64,000 nt of DNA from Allodiplogaster sudhausi (lineage: Eukaryota > Nematoda > Chromadorea > Rhabditida > Diplogasteridae). How positions within the stretch are numbered: position 1 is the first letter of the stretch; each line of letters begins with the position of its first letter. The notes below the pieces were generated by a model that saw nothing but the letters and a program-made list of their open reading frames with translations, searched no databases and was not told the DNA's origin. The translations under genes were made by a program, and so were the position numbers. Below are positions 22,557-32,898 of the stretch, in pieces. The stretch spans positions 8,165,001 to 8,229,000 of the forward strand of contig CALZFC010000001.1 in NCBI GenBank assembly GCA_945643635.1, in the 5' to 3' direction.

Positions 22557-22976
22557 AGGAGTTCATAAGGGAAAAACTCCTACCACGAATAGCGACCCGA
22601 TCACTTAAAAGTACGGTGTTAGCAATCCTCAGAAATGGAGCTACTGCATCTTGCCTCTCTCCCCAGAAACTTGTGGTATGGACAACGTTGCACGTGAGCC
22701 TATGTGTTAAGAAAACCCCGGCCAATGTAGGTTGCTCGTACCATATGTATAAAGTTCACGGGCAGTTCTCATCGGCAACGTTATGGCTCTTCCAAATTTT
22801 TTTTGAAAATGGCAGGAATATAAAATATTCGCGAATTCAAAGTATAGAATGCTGTTTATTTCCTCAGGGCAGAGAGATTTTTGTGACTTCGGGACACTTG
22901 CAATATAAGGTTCTAGCTCAAGCCGACCAAATAAGACGAAAAAACAAGACACTATTAAATTTGCCTTAGATCTCCC
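22557..22976. mobile_element. TTAA-flanked MITE (copy a, 420 bp)
   Basis: Flanked by TTAA (22553-22556 and 22977-22980). It begins AGGAGTTCATAAGGGAAAAA and ends in CTCCC. An inverted copy is at 32339-32678, sharing both ends and an internal word CAGGGCAGAG...TGACTTCGGGACA. No gene. Confidence 0.65.
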
Positions 22977-22980
22977 TTAA

Positions 22981-23790
22981 GTACCTTTGATATTTTACCT
23001 ATGTTATGTTGCATATCTTAATAACTGTGAGTTTGAGTGTGCTACAGTTCATTTGGGATTGGTTGGATGTCGAAATATGGAGGTAAGGGAAAGGGAAAAG
23101 AGTGCAAAAAAGAAACGAGGCTACTTTTGAAGTAAATGACAAACCCTTTTTTAAATGATTTGTGGGGATCAGAAGAGGGCTTTTCTTCACCCAATTGCGC
23201 TAATAAAAATATCGTCCATCTAGCTTCCTGTTCTGGATTCTACATATGCATGCCAACAAGACATATGTATATGGAACAGGGAACTGCCAAAAACCCTAAA
23301 TTCCGTAGTTCTCAAATTTTGCACATGGTAATCACTTCAGTTCGGCAAAATATCAGAATTGATGGAAGTTAGGGTTTCAGGGACAGTTGCGTGGCAAGGA
23401 CTAAATTATGCAACTTCATTCAAATTAGTATTAAATAAGCAGATTTATGCAAATTAGTATGCAATAATTAATTTTTGGAATAGGTTAAAATGTACTCATT
23501 GCAAGTGGAACTAATAAGAGGATGAACATCTCACAATATGTAGTTCGAAAGCTTCGGTCGAGTAGATAACGAAAATCATAATTAAGAATAAAATTCCAAT
23601 TGGATTATACATATTTGCAAGAAAACCTGAAAAAAAAAACATCTTCAATTAATATTTTCAAGAAGTGTGCTATCTTTACTGACCATAAAATTGATGAATA
23701 CATATATGTATGTACATAATTACATACATCGGTCATACAAAACCTAACATCTTAATTTTTGATCATTTTTGGAGCAAAAGATTTTAGGCC
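22981..23790. other. Unassigned AT-rich stretch
   Basis: No exons recognised. Short TATGTA/TACATA runs occur near 23700. Confidence 0.3.
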
Positions 23791-24411
23791 ATTTTTCAGC
23801 AATATTTCATGCTTACATTCCTATTATTATTACCCTTTTTCTTCCTCTTTGGGACAGTCTCTCTCTTTCTATTTCCATGCCTTTTCGCCTTTCTCCTTCC
23901 CTATCTCTCTTTAATAAACTTGATTTAAATATATATTAGAGAGAGGTGAAATGGGTAATCTAAAAAATTATGTCATTATTTTGTGACCATGAGATTTTTT
24001 ATTGTCTCAACATGTTTGTTGTGCGTCAAGTTATATAGATCCGTGAGTTTTCTTTGTAATGCGAAAACTTTAATCAAGACGAAGGCATTATAATGTGCTC
24101 GAAACTGTAATCTGCATATTTCAATTTTCTTGACCATTGTTGTCGCTCTGTCTTCACATGCCCTTTCGCTAATGACAGGCATAAGGGGTCAAATCAAGGT
24201 TTAATTTGAATCTCCTTTAAGTCTTTTTGAACTTTCTCCTTTAAGGTCCAGACTTGGCCTGTTTAAAGTATTCTTTTAAGCTTTAAGGAGGTCAATATCG
24301 CCCTCAGAGCAACAGCATTCGCATTTCGAAACATTAAATGGGAAAAGTGTAATAGAAAGGCACACTTTTTAGTTAATGCAGTTTAACGGCTTAAAAAAAT
24401 TTCTTCGACGT

Positions 24412-25017
24412 TTATCGTAAAAGGAAGTGTGGGTTTGAGAGAAGAGATGGTTGGGAGTGCTTCAGGGGTTGTACTCGATGGGGGACCATGCCGTCGCCCT
24501 GGAACCACTCGCGGCGGAACTGCTTGGCAGCGCCGTCCGGGGTGTTGGTCCACTCAATGGTGATGCGGTCGTTGTTCGTGTACTCCTGCAAATTATGAAA
24601 TTGTAGATATTCAAATAAGATATTTTAAAGTTATAACTTGGATTGGTACAATTCAATTACAGAAGATCAGCGGCACCTGCCCATAGGCGAAGGCGTCGCA
24701 GGAGACAGCAACGAGGACGGGCTCCTTGGGGTCGAGGACTCCGCTGGCCGGGTCGACACCGAGACGCTTCATGTTCGTGGTCTTGAAGGCCCAGCCGATG
24801 CGACGGGCAGAGCTGTTGATTACCTGTAATTGAACCATTAAGTTAACTCAACTATTTTTATTTTAGTTAATAAAAAAAGATAATCTTGCGAAGCAGGGCC
24901 TCTTGAATGAAGGCAAACCTTGATGTGGTAGGTGTGCTTGTCGTCGTAGGGCGCGTTGAAGACGACCTTGGCGTTGGGCTGAGTGGCGATGTCGCCGGGA
25001 GCAAGGGACTGAGACAT
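24412..25017 (-). pseudogene. msp: Major sperm protein with frameshifted C-terminus (MSP copy 3)
   Basis: Exons on the minus strand: 25017-24919, 24823-24677 and 24585 downward. Exons 1 and 2 are intact (start MSQSLAPGD, with Ser at position 2). In exon 3 a 14-bp deletion removes the codons after GDGMV, so exon 3 to the old stop is 124 nt instead of 138. Translation leaves the MSP frame and adds about 20 unrelated residues, stopping at the TAA at 24414-24412. The lost [11 protein letters not shown] end is nearly invariant in MSPs, so the product is probably non-functional or altered, though it is a full-length MSP up to that point. Exon 3 begins EYTNND as in copy 2. It faces copy 4 across a shared promoter. 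Confidence 0.88.
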
Positions 25018-25534
25018 GCCTTGGAGGAGAAGAGAAGAGAAGTGGAGAGGCGAGCAGAGAAGCACAGTCAACGACTGATAGAAATGCGTCTTGCAAGCCC
25101 CTTTTATATGATTTTCGCAGTTGAAAAATTTTAATTTTTCAAAAAGTGTAATGAAATTCTTATGAAAATTCGTGAATCTTCCAAGATATCACACAGAAGA
25201 GATCAAAGTGCAAAAATTTTGAGTGGATTCTCCCGAAAATTTGATTGCACTTTCAACATTTTATTAATTTCGATGTTCCTGTTCTCTTAAGGATTTTGCC
25301 TAATATTTCGTTGCACTCTTGTTTTGAGAGTTTTCAACCAAAATGACAGTAGTTTGATCTCTGCTGTGTGATATTTTGGAAGATTCACGAATTTTCATAA
25401 GCATTTCTTTGCACTTTTTGAAAAATTAAAATTTTGGAGCTGAGAAAATCATATAAAAGGGCTTGCCAGAGGCATTTCTATCAGTCGTTGACTGTGCTTC
25501 TCTGCTCGCCTCTCCACTTCTCTTCTCCTCCTCC
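25018..25534. promoter_or_regulatory. Divergent MSP promoter (copies 3 and 4)
   Basis: The same inverted arrangement as at 12545-13075, with a CATATAAAAG box at about 25100-25115 (minus gene) and at about 25448-25460 (plus gene). In the minus copy the block has decayed slightly (TTTTCGCAG for TTTCTCAG). Confidence 0.72.
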
Positions 25535-26096
25535 ATGGCCCAGTCCCTTGCTCCCGGCGACATCGCCACTCAGCCCAACGCCAAGGTCGTCTTCAACGCG
25601 CCCTATGACGATAAGCACACCTACCACATCAAGGTTGGACTTCATTCACGAGACCCTGTTTCGCAAAATTATCTAATATTAAAATAACAACGTTGAGGTA
25701 ACTTAATTGTTCAATTACAGGTGATCAACAGCTCTGCCCGTCGCATCGGCTGGGCCTTCAAGACCACGAATATGAAGCGTCTCGGTGTCGACCCGGCCAG
25801 CGGAGTCCTCGACCCCAAGGAGCCCGTCCTCGTTGCTGTCTCCTGCGACGCCTTCGCCTATGGGCAGGTGCTGCTGATCGTTTGTAATTGAGTTATACCA
25901 ATCCAATTTATAAGTTTAAAATATCTTATCTGAATATCTACAATTTCATAATTTTCAGGAGGACACGAACAACGACCGCATCACCATCGAGTGGACCAAC
26001 ACCCCGGACGGCGCCGCCAAGCAGTTCCGCCGCGAGTGGTTCCAGGGTGACGGCATGGTCCGCCGCAAGAACCTCCCCATCGAGTACAACCCCTGA
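25535..26096 (+). CDS. msp: Major sperm protein, intact (MSP copy 4)
   Basis: Exons 25535-25633, 25721-25867 and 25959-26096 give 127 codons plus TGA. Every conserved MSP segment is present, including [12 protein letters not shown] and [11 protein letters not shown]. It follows the TATA-like CATATAAAAG by about 75 nt. The 3' UTR contains AAGATCATCTTAAATAAAGC, as in copy 2. It is divergently paired with the damaged copy 3. The 3' part of intron 1 (AACTTAATTGTTCAATTACAG) is shared with other copies. Confidence 0.96.
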
Positions 26097-26740
26097 TGGG
26101 CCCCAGCCATTGCTTTTCCATGAAAGATCATCTTAAATAAAGCAGCTATCTGAAATGTTGTTCAGCGATTGCACTAAATTGAACACCGGCCTGCGGCAAG
26201 AATGTGGAAACTAACATCTTATACTCATCATCGACATACTATTTTTTTTTCTTGGCTTCATGCATTCGCGTTACATTATGTACATATTTAAAAGAGCACC
26301 CTGTCGTTTGGCGGTTGAGTTTAGAGCTTGGGAGTTGAACTGATAGCGTGGAAACTTTATACGATGAAAAATAATACTAGGTAAAGCTGCTATTTTTAGA
26401 ATTCAACAGGGGAGGGGTCTGCATCTCGGCCCTTAAGGCCCAGAGATTAATCCTCATTTTTCAGCTTTTTGGGGGATCAGAAGGGATCATTTCTTCGCGC
26501 TCTCCGCGCGAATATAAATGCCGTCTCTTTGGCTCTTTTTAGCAATAGTATTCGAGTTCCTTTTCAAGCAACAAGTGTATATCAGCTTACCCGGGCATGA
26601 AGCCATATAGACGGCATTTATATTCGCGTGTCTCTTTTATTCATGCACGAAGGCTAATTGTATGTAAATTCTACAAAATTGGAAGTCTTTTCAATGAATA
26701 TCTTTTCTAACTTCTCAACAATGTTCACAATAAGATCAAG
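26097..26740. other. MSP copy 4 downstream flank, with a short hairpin element
   Basis: Similar to 13632-14165. An insert of about 125 bp (26508-26632) has inverted ends GCGAATATAAATGCCGTCT and its complement, probably a small MITE absent from the other locus. Confidence 0.5.
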
Positions 26741-26853
26741 ATGTATACTAATTTACTTTTTATTTCACGGAATTTAGTTACCTTTATAAGTACATTCTAA
26801 TATATGTGTGCATTTATAGGCCTTTATTTCATAAGAACAATTCTTTCGTCCAG

Positions 26854-26937
26854 GTCAAGCTGAACCTGCTCACCTTCCACAACGGAGTGTATCGAGCTGT
26901 GAAGGAACCAGCGGCACCCTCAGGAACGAATAAGTGA
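26854..26937 (+). pseudogene. Orphan duplicate of the last APC2 exon
   Basis: The acceptor CAG (26851-26853) and 28 codons encode VKLNLLTFHNGVYRAVKEPA and the rest of the APC2 C-terminus. There is one changed residue (Val to Ala) relative to 8228-8311, and TGA is followed by the same AATAAA. No other APC2 exon is nearby. It came with the segment that also carries MSP copy 5 and cannot be translated as APC2. Confidence 0.9.
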
Positions 26938-27550
26938 ATAAAGGAAGATTTTGAGGTCTAACAAACAGACCGTCAATGATTTAGATTTATGATTATTTTA
27001 GTTGTAATTATTTTTCACTCACCAATCGATTGGATTGGCAAACACTCTCAGAATGATTCTCAACATTATGATCTTCGTATGTAGTTTATGTATTCAGTAC
27101 TTTGCGGGTACATTTATGAAATAAACAATTTACCAAACGTAAAACAAATGTGATATACATGGAAAGGATGATAAAAGAAAGGAGAGAGACCCGCATGCAT
27201 GTAATTCCTCCCTTTACGTCTCCCTCTCTTTCTCTATCTCTTTCCTTTGTCTATATACGTCTCTCTCATCTCTTATTCTCTCTCTTTCTCTCTCTCACTC
27301 TCTTTCTGTCTGTACTTCAGCAAAACCCATTTCCACTATTCAGGAACGTCTCTGACGCGTAGTGCTCTCCCCTTCCTTATCTTTCTCGCCTCCGAATATA
27401 TGTACTTTGTACTTCAACAAATGTGGAAATAAGAATCTTCGGACGAAATAAGAACTATGCATGATGGAAAGTACATTAGGCATAGCAAGCTTTATCATAG
27501 AACGCGTAGTGGGCAGAGAGAGAGAAAGAGCTTTGGTGAAAGAAGACCCA
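26938..27550. other. Duplicated APC2-MSP spacer
   Basis: Counterpart of 8312-8889. It includes the CT-rich tract at about 27220-27310. No gene. Confidence 0.6.
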
Positions 27551-28137
27551 TCAAGGGTTGTATTCGATGGGGAGGTTCTTGCGGCGGACCATGCCGTCAC
27601 CCTGGAACCACTCGCGGCGGAACTGCTTGGCGGCGCCGTCCGGGGTGTTGGTCCACTCGATAGTGATGCGGTCGTTGTTCGTGTCCTCCTGCAAATTATG
27701 AAATTGTAGATGTTCATATAAGATAATTTAAACTTATAAATTGTATTGTTACAACTCAAATACAAAAGATCAGCAGCACCTGCCCATAGGCGAAGGCGTC
27801 GCAGGAGACAGCAACGAGGACGGGCTCCTTGGGGTCGAGGACTCCGCTGGCCGGGTCGACACCGAGACGCTTCATGTTCGTGGTCTTGAAGGCCCAGCCG
27901 ATGCGACGGGCAGAGCTGTTGATCACCTGTAATTGGACGATTAAGTTGACTCAATGTTATTATTTTAATTAATTATAAATATATATATATATATATTAGA
28001 TAATTTTGTGAAACAGGGTCTCATGAATAAAGTCAAACCTTGATGTGGTAGGTGTGCTTGTCGTCGTAGGGCGCGTTGAAGACGACCTTGGAGTTGGGCT
28101 GAGTGGCGATGTCGCCGGGAGCAAGGGACTGGGCCAT
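27551..28137 (-). CDS. msp: Major sperm protein, intact (MSP copy 5)
   Basis: Exons on the minus strand: 28137-28039, 27926-27780 and 27688-27551, 127 codons plus stop. It shares the QPN-S-K variant and a similar intron 2 with copy 1. Intron 1 has a (TA)n run (27980-27998). The fragment at 8890 is its truncated duplicate. Its divergent partner on the plus strand is not an MSP gene but the Cys-rich secreted protein gene at 28740, and both start from the same type of promoter block. Confidence 0.95.
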
Positions 28138-28739
28138 GGAGGAGGAGGAGAGAAGTGGAGAGGCGAGCAGAGAAGCACAGTCAACGACTGATAGAAATGC
28201 CTCTGGCAAGCCCTTTTATATGATTTTCTCAGCTCCAAAATTTTAATTTTTCAAAAAGTGCGATGATCAATATGAAAATTTCGTGGAAAGTTCGCAATAT
28301 CACGGAATGAAGATCAAACTACCAAAACTATTCAAATAATATGCGCGAAACTCGCAAATCAGAGATCAAAGTACAAACGAATTGTGGATGAAAACTCACT
28401 AAACTCCTTAAAAGAGCACGAGCACAGCGTCAAAAACAATTAAATACAGAAAGTTCTCAAAGTGCAATGTTTAGAATTTTTCATTTCAGTAAAACTTAAA
28501 GGTATGAAAAATACAAATAAAAAATTTTCGCCCACAAATGTTATACTTTGTTCTCTGCATTGTAATTTTTTGGAAGATGCGCAAATTCTCATGAGTATTT
28601 TGTCGCTTTTTTTGTGAAAAATTAAAATGTTGAAGCTGAGAAAATGATATAAAAGGGGCTTGCGAGTGGTTATCGTTTACTTCACTCTCCTCAGCTTCTC
28701 TTTCTTTCTCTCTTTCTCTTCCTCCCCATCCGTCGCGCG
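28138..28739. promoter_or_regulatory. Divergent promoter shared by MSP copy 5 and a secreted-protein gene
   Basis: On the minus side the MSP block (AAAATTTTGGAGCTGAGAAA, then ATCATATAAAAGGGC) is at about 28205-28250. On the plus side the same block, with a single change (GAGAAAATGATATAAAAG), is at about 28610-28662, followed by a pyrimidine-rich leader to the ATG at 28740. The plus block thus drives a non-MSP gene. Confidence 0.75.
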
Positions 28740-30053
28740 ATGTTCCTTCTGAAGGCCTTCTTTCTCGTGGTTACCTGCCTGGGCGCATTTGCACTTGAAG
28801 AATGCGTAAACTCCTTCTTGAGCACCTCCCGTGTTAGGTTTAGCGTAAAAAGGATAATAGCTAACAAATAAAAATTTTTCGATCTTTAACTTTTAATTTA
28901 ACGCTAAAATTTAATCAACTTCCCAATTCAGAGGAGCTGCTGCAACTGGAATAACGGTCACGATTGCAAGGTGTCCTGCGGCGCCTGGGCGTGGGTTTCT
29001 AGTCCGTTTTGCGTTCACGTGATCGAGGACCCAACGAATGTTGTGCAAACGTCTTGCGTTACCAGTCACGAGTACTCTGGAAGCCCGATCTGCGTTCTGG
29101 GTTTGTGAGAACAATAGCTAGCCTTAAATTACCCTCCGGCGGCCATGCGTGCATATCAGAAGAAGTTTTCACGAAGTTAACCAAATTAACGAAAAATTAA
29201 ACTGATATAAACTTTCGCTTTTAAAGATTTTCGAATCGTTTTTGTGAGTCCGTGTGATCTTTTGTCAGTTCAAATTTATAAGAATTAGCTATGCGCATAT
29301 CAGCAGTTCTTAAAACAAGTCGTTCCGTGCTGCCTGATATTTGTTTCGAATTTTTCATGACTGCCTGATATTTGTTTCGAATTTTTCAAGAAATATCCAA
29401 AACAGCTAACAATAGCTAGCGTTAAAGGACCCTCCGGCGGCCATGCGTGCATATCAGAAGAAATTTTCACGAAGTTAACCAAATTAACGAAAAATTAAAC
29501 TGATAAAACTTTCGCTTTTAAAGATTTTCGAATCGTTTTTGTGAGTCCGTGTGATCTTTTGTCAGTTCAAATTTATAAGAATTAGCTATGCGCATATCAG
29601 CAGTTCTTAAAACAAGTCGTTCCGTGCAGGAGCATAGTTATTTATGCTGTTTTAAAAATAGGCTTGTTCAGCCTTCTTCGTTCACTAATCATAAACTGAT
29701 AAGTGGATGAATTAGGCTGCACAATCATTATTTTTTATTATATATAGTATATATAATTACAAGATTTGTAAGCTTAAACAATGCCAAATTTAGCGAGTAT
29801 CCAAAATGTTTAAAAAACATTTTTATGACACATTTCAGAGTGGAAGGACAAGGTCTTCAGCAAACTATCATGTTGGTGTGCTGGTGAAGATGAGGATTGC
29901 CACCTGAACTTTAATGAGATCCCCGACCCGATCGAGCGTCTCAACTTCTACATTCAAAATGGCGGTTCAGCCGGATCTTTGGAGGGCTCGCGTGATCTTT
30001 CCATTTCTTCGGTTATCATTAACAATTTTAGGATGCGAAATTCTCTCTTATGA
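28740..30053 (+). CDS. Secreted Cys-rich protein of unknown function under an MSP-type promoter
   Basis: Exons 28740-28805, 28932-29100 and 29839-30053 join in phase to 149 residues. A clear signal peptide (MFLLKAFFLVVTCLGAFA) is followed by a Cys-rich part: EEC-RSCCNW, DCKVSCG, PFCVHV, TSCVTS, PICVLG, SCWCAG, EDC. A Cys-poor end, NGGSAGSLEGSRDLSISSVI, follows. The even supply of cysteines suggests disulfides in an extracellular domain. I do not recognise the family. The promoter block and leader are of MSP type, so sperm or male-germline expression is inferred. Intron 2 carries a roughly 218-bp direct duplication. A further exon at about 30606-30751 with a hydrophobic end could belong to a longer isoform. 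Confidence 0.65.
29110..29627 (+). repeat. Direct duplication of about 218 bp
   Basis: Unit 1 (29110-29330) and unit 2 (29408-29627) both start AACAATAGCTAGC and end TCGTTCCGTGC, with a short spacer between. Both lie in intron 2 of the secreted-protein gene. Confidence 0.8.
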
Positions 30054-31334
30054 ATTTGTGCTCATTCCGGAGTATTGGACGGGAACGCATCTGATTTAGA
30101 GAAATTAAGCTTAACTGTTAATTAATAAAATAATTAATTCATTCATTCATTCATCATACATCATTGATAGACGTCACAATACATGGAATATTTTTTTCGA
30201 TTTGCGAGACAAAAATTAGAGAATAATGCTGAAAAATTAGAATGCTGTGGCATAAGAGTGACTCCGGAATAAGGAAACTTGGGGAAGGAGAGACAAAGGA
30301 AGCCGCGATCCATACAGGTACCGGACAAGTTCCGTGATAAAGGAAACCTAAGCCAAAACTATTAACTTTGAGAATATCAAAAAGGGATATCCATTTGAAG
30401 AGTGATTACAAAAGGAAGGTGTGCTATAAGATTCAAGTAACAATTATTTTGCGAAGTAGAAACCCCAGTTGAGATTTGTAAAGAAGATCTCGCTTCAAAA
30501 ATATAGAAAAAAAATTTAAAAAAATATATACATAAAATAAAATAAAAAGATGTATTAAACCCTACAACATTTAAGAAGTGAATGTGCACAACATTTGTGA
30601 TTTTAGGCGTTGTCGATCCTCAACAATCCACCTGCTCTGGCGAACCGAGGGCGGGTGCCAAGCCTCCCTCATGGGCACGCCCAATGGCTGGCTCCTAGTT
30701 CTAATCGCTCAATTCTTCTTCCAATTCTACCACTGAATATCGTTATAAACATGCATTGCCGTTACTTAATTGTACTTGTATTTCTGGCATACAGCCAAGG
30801 AAAGAACCCGGTACAACTTCCACTCTTCCAAAGGCCATACGCCATGTTTTTTCATCACTTGCCATTTCCAAGAACAAAACATCTGACATTTGGACAACTG
30901 TTATAAAAAGTATTTTTAAAATGCAAGATTGGAGGGATTTCAACAATTCCTCGCCTCCATTCCCATCCCTATTTTTCTTCATCTTTTCCTTCCTTTCCTT
31001 CTTTCCCTTTGCGCTTTTCCCCGACCCGTCCGAGCGGCTTTTTTTTTTCTTATTCTTTCTCGCAACTACTAGCTCGTCATCAGCTGAATATTGTACCGTT
31101 AATGGTTAGAAAATATAGTATGTTAAACTGTCTTAAATCTCATTTTCGCAACACCTGATTGATCTCACTTTTCCTGTAAGAAGTCGTTGCCCATTTTCGA
31201 CTTGCAACGAATTAATTGTACGTTTCTGTAGTCTCTGATTTCTACCAATTTTCTCTCTTATTTAATTTTACTATGTGAGCTTCCTCCCTCAACTCCCCCC
31301 TCCACAGCAGCCGTTCTCTCGTCGTCGAAGATGT

Positions 31335-31369
<35 letters not shown>

Positions 31370-31859
31370 GAAGCTTTGCCACCGCCATGAGAATTCGTCC
31401 ATTCCCTCGCCCTCTGAGGCCTTGCGCACCCCCGATGGCTCGAAAAGCAGTTCCTATATCCCTTCTTCCCCTCCTATTTATATTTTGCTGACTCTCTTAC
31501 TCAGATAACTTTCTCGGATCTTTTATTTCTCTCTTCTATTATTATTTTCGCATTTCTCCTTATCGTTAGTCGAGAACATATCTTCAAGCGTTGTCACATT
31601 ATTATTAATGTATTGAATGAATGAACAAGAAACGAAGAGAGCGAGAAAATACAGAAAAAAACAGACAGAACTACAAGCACATTATCGGCAAATATACATA
31701 CATACATATAAATTCATTTCAACGTCATGTCGAATTCTTACCGATACTTTCAGGATAAATGTCAAACAAATTTTTTTTATAAATACGCCGTAGCTACCTA
31801 AAGCAACGGCACATGTACGGAAATTGTACCTCAAGAGAGAGGGAGAGCGAGAGAGAAAG

Positions 31860-31897
<38 letters not shown>

Positions 31898-32338
31898 GAA
31901 GAGAGGAAGACGTTAAGAATGGTGGAAGGAAAATGACAAAAGGACCCTTTGTATTCCATGGGCTGGGCATAGGGTGCCCAGCTTACCTTTCTTGATAAAT
32001 TTATCAATAGTTTGTTGGCGAAACGCTGAGTTGGCCAATTGTTGAGTTATTTCTGTATGTACGGACCATTACATTTTCTGCCTTGTGAGTAGGGAAATAC
32101 AAAGCCATAGGCCATATAACTAAATGCAAATAAACCATTGTTTTCTTTTTTGAGAAGCGCCAAAACATCAAATTCAGCATTATTTCAATTTCACACGAAC
32201 ACCAAATAAACTCATGAGCGCTTGTTTTTTTTAAAACCTTTTTTCATGTTTCGTTCATAATCTCTATTTCTTGGTGCTTCTCCCAAATCCTTCTATAGTC
32301 AGAAAGTTGAATATCGTAATCTTCTCTTGCTGCTTTAA
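30054..32338. other. Largely unassigned; one possible hydrophobic-tailed exon and microsatellites
   Basis: At about 30606-30751 (plus), after TTTTAG, a frame ends in GWLLVLIAQFFFQFYH and stop. It could be a terminal exon with a membrane or GPI-type tail, but no partner exon is proven. (CT)n at 31330-31368 and (GA)n at 31835-31910 are present. About 31560-31990 resembles 48240-48700, part of the receptor duplication unit. Confidence 0.4.
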
Positions 32339-32678
32339 AGGTAGGACGAATTAATAGTGACCTGTTTTTTCCCCTTGGTCAGATTGAGCTAAAAACTTCA
32401 ATTGCAACTGTCCCGAAGTCACAAAAATTCCTCTGCCCTGAGAAAATAAACAGTATTGTCTACCCCTCCCGTACTTTGAATTCTCGAATATTTTAACTTC
32501 TCGCCATTTTCAAAAAAAAAATTTTGGCAGAACCAGATCGTGGCCGACGTTACAGTCTTGCTCATGGAACGCATACATATGGCTAGGGCAATAGCAGCAT
32601 TTCTTTGTATTGTTTACACCGTACTTTTAACATATCTATCAGGGCCTTCGTGGTAGGAGTTTTCCCTTGTGATCTCCT
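32339..32678. mobile_element. TTAA-flanked MITE (copy b, 340 bp, inverted relative to copy a)
   Basis: TTAA at 32335-32338 and 32679-32682. The right end reads GTGGTAGGAGTTTTCCCTT then GATCTCCT, the inverse of the left end of copy a (22557). Confidence 0.65.
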
Positions 32679-32898
32679 TTAATACTCCTGCACATTCTTG
32701 CAGGTAAAGACTTCTAATTTGAAATGCCATGAAAATAATTACAAAAACATTTTTTTTCCCTACATTTACTTGTAATTCTTTTCATGAAAACAGCATAAAT
32801 ATGGAAATTTGGAAGAGAAGTTTCTGAAATTTATTCTGTGACTTTATCTCATTCTCAAGTGACATTAATTCTGTAATTTTAACCCCTCCTCAAGCTGC

